64,000 bases of DNA from assembly GCF_014839805.1 (NCBI RefSeq), contig NC_051118.1, forward strand, positions 1,860,001 through 1,924,000. The letters run 5' to 3'. This document shows, in pieces, positions 58,297 to 64,000 of this stretch. The translations under genes were made by a program, and so were the position numbers. This DNA comes from Manduca sexta (lineage: Eukaryota > Arthropoda > Insecta > Lepidoptera > Sphingidae). Within the stretch, counting starts at the first letter, position 1; the number at the start of each line of letters is the position of its first letter. The notes beneath the pieces are model-generated. The model did no database searches and was not told the DNA's origin. It saw only the letters and a list, made by a program, of their open reading frames with translations.

Positions 58297-58620
58297 ATTG
58301 ACGTATATTCTATAGACACGAACGTCCATATAAATTAATTGTTCAAAATCTGAACTAAAATGGCAACCAAAATTTCATTGTTATAACCTATTTATTCTCT
58401 TGAACAACAAATAGGTAATTTTACTTATTTGACTGAAATTTTTTATTCGCACCCACTTAGACTCGAGTTTTTATATTATGAGCGTTGCTCAGTACGTAAC
58501 TACACGCTGTCAGTGTTAAAATCATACTAAAGTCAGGTGTACGGATTGCAGTACAGTTGAGTCGAACACAATGAGTGTACGGAACGCTAGATCTAGTACG
58601 TAGTACATATATATCGATTG
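58297..58620 (+). repeat. Interspersed repeat family F, second copy
   Basis: ACGTATATTCTATAGACACG, TTAGACTCGAGTTTTTATAT and CTAGATCTAGTACGTAGTAC parallel the copy at 55,303. Same orientation, 3 kb apart. Confidence 0.7.
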
Positions 58621-58624
58621 TTAT

Positions 58625-59645
58625 AACAATAAAGAAAAAAGTGCTGATTTTAAATATGTGTGAAGTAGTAAATTAGTGTGAAGTAGTAAATTAATCTTAT
58701 TAATATAAGAAAAAAAGTAGATAGGCACACACAAATGCCTATACAGTATATTGACTTATTTGTACATGATGAAGAAAAAAACTGATAATTTGTTTGTACG
58801 TGATATAAAAACGGCTGAACGGATTTGATGCACGTATTTTCATTTTATCAAAGCCTCAGTAAACAAGGCAAAAAAAGTATCCATCCAATACGAACTGCGA
58901 TGGAATTATTTCTATTATTTAAACAAAACATCCATAAGAAACAATCTTCTGGAAACTAGACCTTATTTAATAAAATATCTGTTTTTCGGTTATATTGCGA
59001 TTTAATTCAGTATTCTAGCTTAAGCCTTGAAGTAATCCTAGACAATGGCATCATTAAGCATGAACCTTGACAAAACATTTCGCTGCTCAGGAGATATGAA
59101 AACTTTTCGGTTCAAAACAGCAACGTAACCTAGTTAAGTTGTTTTAATTTAAAAATGCTAGTAATACAACTTACTGCTCTCAATTCTTTCATCATAAAAT
59201 GATGATGATGATGAACGCTGCCTGCTGTTACTAGTTACTAATAAGTTTTTTTTACGGACAATAAACGGTTACATGTTAAGGAAGGAATATAAAAAAGTTA
59301 TTTTAATTTCATATACAAATATATTGTTTGTTTGTTTATACTTCCAGTTTGTATACCGAATGGACATCCGTGCGACACTTGGGCTTCTCATTGAAAACCA
59401 GCGCTGCAGCTGTATTGCAGCACTATTAAGCTGAATGATTGTTGGCACATTAATTGTTTTTTTTTTTAAAAAAACTTTATTTTTTAAAACTGAATTTTGT
59501 GCCAATAATAAAACTCCTTTTCTTTCTTTCTATCTTTTCTATATAATCCACACCATTATCCACATATTGGCATATTATTGAATACAATTATGAACAGACG
59601 AGCTATTACGGAATCATCTCCGACAAATTGAGAATAACATTCTTT
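58625..59645. other. Upstream of exon 1: no exon recognised
   Basis: AT-rich DNA with a (GAT)n-like stretch near 59,196. No signal peptide, CCP or WAP-like exon was found on the minus strand. Confidence 0.4.
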
Positions 59646-59649
59646 TAAC

Positions 59650-59910
59650 ACTTTTAGTTGGGTTCAAAGAAAATATCAGTGGTTTTAAAGTGTGGTGTAG
59701 GTCTAAAGGCCGCCGGGGAGGCACTCGCGCCCCTGTGTTACTTCTACAAGGTCAGTATGAAAGTTTTAAGTTTGTTGAGGCCGCAATGAGCAAGAAAGCG
59801 TGCCGCTGCCACCTGGTGAACGGAAACCGGAAATACGTCACCAAGCTGTCAAGAGTAGGTGTAACAGGATGTCCCTACGTTGAGATGTGACGCGGAAACG
59901 GAAGATGCTA
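59650..59910. other. GC-rich unique island, promoter or unrecognised exon
   Basis: On the plus strand an ATCAGT initiator-like motif at about 59,667 is followed by GC-rich DNA. An open frame of 66 codons (59,690-59,890) includes KKACRCHLVNGNRKYVTKL. A CRE-like TACGTCA and an ETS-like CCGGAA are adjacent near 59,830. No family was recognised. It lies 2 kb upstream of the first exon found for the CCP gene. Confidence 0.25.
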
Positions 59911-60150
59911 AACTCGAATTATGTTTGCCTGATCCCGAATGAGTCTCCGGACCCAACAAACGTTATATTTGAAGGTAAAACCCTATTTTATATTACCAAA
60001 TGACGCTGAGATGAAATAAGAGGCTGTTTCGAAACTTTTAAGTAACTCCTACTGCTCGTCACATAAATATATGTACATATAAAAGAAAAAATATAAAAGT
60101 CACACTCCAATCTGCGCTCCCAAAGAAATGGTAATAAAAAGAGTACTTAC

Positions 60151-60305
60151 CAGTGGCGAAGGGTGAAACTCTTCAAAAGGTAACCCGTGACGAAAAAAAA
60201 TTGTCTGAGTTAACAAAAAAATGATAATTTTACAGAAAAGACAAACTAAAATAAACCTAAAAGGGAAGCCTGTAGGAATCGGGTTGTATGGACGCTTCGC
60301 CACTG
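60151..60305. mobile_element. hAT-type MITE with 8-bp target duplication
   Basis: Inverted ends CAGTGGCGAAG / CTTCGCCACTG are flanked by an exact 8-bp direct repeat GTACTTAC (60,143-60,150 and 60,306-60,313). The TIR starting CAG and the 8-bp duplication define the hAT superfamily. It is 155 bp with no ORF; the intact duplication suggests a recent insertion. Confidence 0.85.
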
Positions 60306-60934
60306 GTACTTACTATCTACATTTAATAATCAAATATTTACGTAAAACTTATAAAATAGGTACTTAATCTGAAAAATATACAATAAATAAAATCCGATTA
60401 GTAGGTAGCATATTTTGGTAAATGTTTGCGACAAGCAGACATAATTTTGAAGACATTTTTTTTGGCATACATTATATTTAGACTGCATTGTATCAATGAT
60501 AAATTAAAAAAGAAATAAAAAACCTTTTCATCAAGTTGTCAAACGCCTTCGCAACACGTAGTTAATTATCAAAGCCTCTTCATAAATAAGTTTTTGTTAG
60601 CAAATTAAAACTTCGAACAAAGCGACCTCGTTAGAGAGTTTGCATGAGCCAGACTTCGGTTATTAATTATGAATATAATTCATCTGTAAGGGAGGCTTCG
60701 AAGTCCTTTATAGCTAACTTTTATCACCGCTCTGTCAGCTTGAAGTTCACTGGAACATTTCTAGGATAAAGGAAACCCAGCAATATCGGTATAATCTACT
60801 TGTGTAAATCTTCCAAAACCATGAATAATTAACATGCAAATTTTTTAATTTTATTCAACTAGATTTTCTCGGTGCTGGATGCCGCGTAGGCTAGATATCT
60901 CGTAGGACATCGCAAAAATTTAATACTACTATAT

Positions 60935-61100
60935 TATCAGCCCTGTATTATAATGCTGTCCTGTGATTGGGCATGGACCTACAGCTATCGGGTAGAAATT
61001 CCATATACGAGGTTGAACAAAAATCCTAATATCACTTTGCCCGGAATAGTAAATTAGGACCTTAAAGCGTATAGAAGTGCGCACGTTAATTCCAAATCGT
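60935..61100 (-). mobile_element. Joined SINE fragments A and B
   Basis: TTATCAGCCCTGTATTATAA (family A end) runs directly into TATCGGGTAGAAATTCCATA and AATATCACTTTGCCCGGA (family B body): a nested or recombined pair. Confidence 0.5.
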
Positions 61101-61136
61101 TTCCACAACGTATGATTTGCCAAATCTACAGTGGAG

Positions 61137-61300
61137 GTATCTAGAATGGACTATTAATATTTCTATCCTTCTATTGGATTAATTTCGTTCGAATGACGTA
61201 AGACTGATTAGTGTCCGTCGAGCTTCGCCACTCGATGTCATAAAATGCGTGCCACTGCCGATCCTGGCTGGAGTTGCAGACGGGTGTGAGAGCGACCTCA
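61137..61300 (+). repeat. Interspersed repeat family G, diverged copy
   Basis: TGGATTAATTTCGTTCGAAT and AAATGCGTGCCACTGCCGAT; the middle is shortened. Confidence 0.55.
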
Positions 61301-61654
61301 AATCTAGGAGCATTGAGAAGAACCGTGTATAGTCAACGCTATATTTAGACTGCATCTGCAATAGATGCAGAGTTATTATGACGTACTAGAATATTAAATT
61401 GATAAATTGCTAACACCGAAGTAGGCAGTCAATAACCCTGGACATTTGGGTCAAATTGTGTTATCCAGGTCACGTACACCTATTATCCCTTTAAAATAAA
61501 AAAAATAATCTAGAAATTATACTTCGTTAATCTTAATATTCTTAACTTACATAATATAATATATAGAAACTTTTTTTTCAGAAGGTTAAAAAAGATGATA
61601 ATCACACCCTCATTTCCAACTATTATAAAAAGAAACAAACATATCACGTTTTCA

Positions 61655-61862
61655 TTCCTGAAAGTATGGGCAGAGTGCAACCATAGCACCTACTTTTCGC
61701 AATGAGTTCTGTCCCATAATATCATAGGTGACGAAACTATCGCCCCCTATCACATTGACATATCTGTCACAAATTCCGGACTCCGGCACAATACCAAGTG
61801 AAAATCACATTACCCGATCCGAGCATCCAACCCAAGACATCAGCTCAGTGCCTCAATAAATT
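61655..61862 (-). mobile_element. SINE family B, diverged
   Basis: GGGCAGAGTGCAACCATAG, TTCTGTCCCATAATATCAT, CAAATTCCGGACTCCGG and CGATCCGAGCATCCAACCC show a family-B copy with a duplicated middle. Confidence 0.6.
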
Positions 61863-62164
61863 ACATACTTCCAAACCCCAACTAAAAGTAATAACGCAAC
61901 CATGAACTTAACCTTGGTAAACAAAGGAGCCGAGGGCCCTAGAGTTATTACGACTTTAAACGACTGGGTCGCTTTGTACTTAACCCTGGCACTGGCAGAA
62001 TGGGAGCGTACCGTGCCCTAGTTTGCGGTTAATGTAAAAATGTATTTTAAAGGTTGGAGTGTGTGTCCCATTTCTCTATTTAGTTGTAAATATGGACTGT
62101 GATTATCGATTTAAAAGTTTTTAAGTAATTTGTAGTATTTGTGAATTTATCGTTCGCTTTAACT

Positions 62165-62315
62165 AGTGTTGCCCAAATGCAAGAACAAGACGAGACTTAG
62201 CCAGTCTTGGTCTTGGTCTTGCGCCAATACACCTGATCTTGGTCTTGGTCTTGGTCTTGCGCTCCCAGTCTTGGTCTTGGTCTTGGTCTTGCAGCAAGAG
62301 TCTTGCAAGTCTTGC
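62165..62315 (+). repeat. TCTTGG hexamer minisatellite 1
   Basis: TCTTGGTCTTGGTCTTGC-type tracts occur three times, separated by short spacers, flanked by CAAGAACAAGACGAGAC and GCAAGAGTCTTGCAAGTC, which can pair with the tract. Confidence 0.85.
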
Positions 62316-62685
62316 AATTACCTATTAGTCTATTACTATTTATTAAAGTTTACTTTAAATCTTAGAAAAACGTATTAGAATTGGAACATTGTGAGCTTGA
62401 ATTAACATAGCCATAGTAAAGATCAAGCAGATTAATAAATAACTGAAGATTTGATAAGAAATTCGAAAAATCAACTGACCTATATGTCGTTTTCCATGGA
62501 AGTAACTGTTTCTTAATAAACATTTATGATTTATAAGCTTACATTTGCTAAAACATGTAAAAAAACAAATTAATTACAATAACTTGACTGTATTTTAAAG
62601 AACAATACTTATCTGTCTAAAAAGAGATTGAACCTTCAACTTATAAGAAATTTAATAAAAGAGTTTTACGATTTATCATTGTATC

Positions 62686-62850
62686 CCAAAGTAAAAATGA
62701 AAAATTATTATTAATATTTCCCAATTGGGACCCGAGTGGGGCCAAAGTGGGAAATCCCAAAGTAAAAATGAAAAATTATTGTTAACATTTCCTAATTGGG
62801 GCTTGAGTGGGATTTAAGTGGGAAATCCCAACGTTGAAATAGTAAATTAT
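62686..62850 (+). repeat. About 70-bp tandem repeat, 2 copies plus partial
   Basis: AAAGTAAAAATGAAAAATTA to GTGGGAAATCCC occurs from about 62,690 and again from 62,760, with a third, partial start at 62,832. Units contain the palindromic CCCAATTGGG. Confidence 0.8.
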
Positions 62851-62987
62851 TGCTAATAGTTCCGCTTGAATAAATCTAACTAAGATAAACGAAAAAACAG
62901 AAACAAATATTAAACATTTAACCGCAATATTAGTAATATCATCTAGTTGATTGGATGTACATCAAATAAAGCGACGAATGTAATATT

Positions 62988-63070
62988 CCCGCTTGGACCA
63001 GTGGTAACGTGAACGACTGATGATCAAGAGGACCCGAGTTCGAGCCCAACTGACGACAAGGATGCATTCA
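62988..63070 (+). mobile_element. tRNA-like SINE head, family different from A and B
   Basis: CTTGGACCAGTGGTAACG (A-box-like) and GAGTTCGAGCCC (B-box-like) are at tRNA spacing, but the 3' side does not pair as a tRNA acceptor stem. Probably a SINE head, possibly part of the larger repeat in which it sits. Confidence 0.45.
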
Positions 63071-63179
63071 ACCAATAGTTCACTTTCTAATCGAAATATA
63101 AAGTTATAGTACCATCAGAGTCCGTAATTCAAAATTATTTTTGATTTTTTTGAAATTTTAGATTTTTTATAAATTTAGA

Positions 63180-63335
63180 TTGGGATCTGATGGGGATTTC
63201 TAATTGGGCCCCATTTGGGATTTCCCAATGGGGGCCCATTTGGGATTTCCCAATGGGGGCCCAAGAGGGCTTTGCGTGACATCCCAAAGTGGGCCCCAAG
63301 AGGGAAGCCCAAGAAGGGCCCCATTGGTCGCACTT
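63180..63335 (+). repeat. GGGCCC/TGGGATTTCCCA minisatellite
   Basis: TTTGGGATTTCCCAATGGGG repeats with a period of about 26 bp, then degenerates into CCCAAGAGGG variants. It shares TTCCCAAT/GGGAAATCCC words with 62,686-62,850. Confidence 0.8.
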
Positions 63336-63889
63336 TTAAATTTCTAGTCGGGCTATCCTTACCATTTTATCCCAATCATAATACTACTTGCGTGATCAGT
63401 ATAATGTATTCATTTTCATTCTAAGCACTCTGAAACTTATTTATTCTTTGGAACACCTGTAGGTACTCTTAAAATTCGAAATTATTTTGCATGAGTATAC
63501 CTACGCCCTATGGCGGCAATCAAATAGTGTCAAATGTTATGATTTCGGCGTGGCGGCAACGATTGTTTTAGATTTCAAAAGAAGCCGCCGGCGCGTGTAT
63601 CATAACCATGTACTTCCGAAAAGCGGCAAATTTCTTTGAGAAGTAAGTACAAAACCTTTGATGCCGCATTATCAAAGTGCCGATGGTTAAAACATAGCTA
63701 TGCATGCACTCAGTTTGATTTTAATAGATATTTTTTTATTCGCTATGTTTATGGTATTAGTCGTAATGCGCATAGGTCCAGTTTTTCATATTCTTTGATA
63801 CAGTTTTTTGCTTCTTATAGAATTCCTAAGCGTACCTACCTATACACCGAACTGTTACACCTAACTACTCAGTGAAATAGCGCTAAGTC

Positions 63890-64000
63890 CTAGCTGCAAG
63901 ACGCAAGAGTCTTGCAGGCTATGTCTTGTTCTTGCTCAAGTCTTGCACGGTCAGTCTTGGTCTTGGTCTTGCTAAAAATACGCGGTCTTGTTCTTGGTCT
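63890..64000 (+). repeat. TCTTGG hexamer minisatellite 2, cut by window end
   Basis: AAGAGTCTTGCAGG, CTTGTTCTTGCTCAAG and GGTCTTGGTCTTGC: the same vocabulary as 62,165-62,315. Confidence 0.85.

Noticed and set aside
1..64000. CRISPR arrays, operons, ribosome binding sites
   Set aside because: Direct repeats seen are SINE, Helitron or minisatellite units; the gene structure is eukaryotic with introns.

Overview
The window looks like a piece of a lepidopteran (moth or butterfly) nuclear genome. It is AT-rich, has long introns and GT-AG splice sites, and is packed with interspersed repeats of types typical of Lepidoptera: tRNA-derived SINEs, Lep1-like Helitrons, small TIR elements, and remnants of non-LTR reverse transcriptases. 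Nothing bacterial, viral or CRISPR-like was seen.

Main gene (minus strand, 57,696 down to 32,888). I reconstructed 28 coding exons by following splice sites and reading phase. All 27 exon junctions keep one open frame, giving at least 1,692 residues up to a TAA stop; the N-terminus lies beyond the identified exons. The order is 8 CCP/sushi domains, a spacer of about 358 residues with three furin-type sites and many N-glycosylation sequons, CCP9-11, a short linker, CCP12-13, one Ig domain, CCP14-17, and a C-terminal tail of about 80 residues. This CCP plus single-Ig layout resembles the insect synaptic-cleft matrix proteins Hikaru genki (Hig) and Hig-anchoring scaffold protein (Hasp). The CCP number favours a Hasp-like protein, but I could not run a search.

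Other genic signals. At 8,576-8,686 (minus) there is a convincing 37-codon first coding exon with a strong donor, preceded by a short overlapping uORF; the gene continues left, out of the window or into exons I cannot see. At about 29,220-29,323 (minus) there is an initiator-like motif followed by a possible first exon with a perfect GT donor, perhaps the start of a gene downstream of the CCP gene. A GC-rich island at 59,650-59,910 may be a promoter or unrecognised exon.

Repeats by region. 1-8 kb: Helitrons, SINEs, a 123-bp x5 tandem array inside a 1-kb Lep1-like element, and TIR elements. 8.9-32 kb: long non-coding stretches with SINEs, LINE 3' ends and several unclassified repeat families. 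33-57 kb: introns of the CCP gene with fewer, mostly short repeats. 57.7-64 kb: a LINE remnant, a hAT-type MITE with an exact 8-bp target duplication, a tRNA-like SINE head, and minisatellites. Repeat family names A-G are mine and used only for cross-reference; boundaries are good to about 10-20 bp unless termini are stated.
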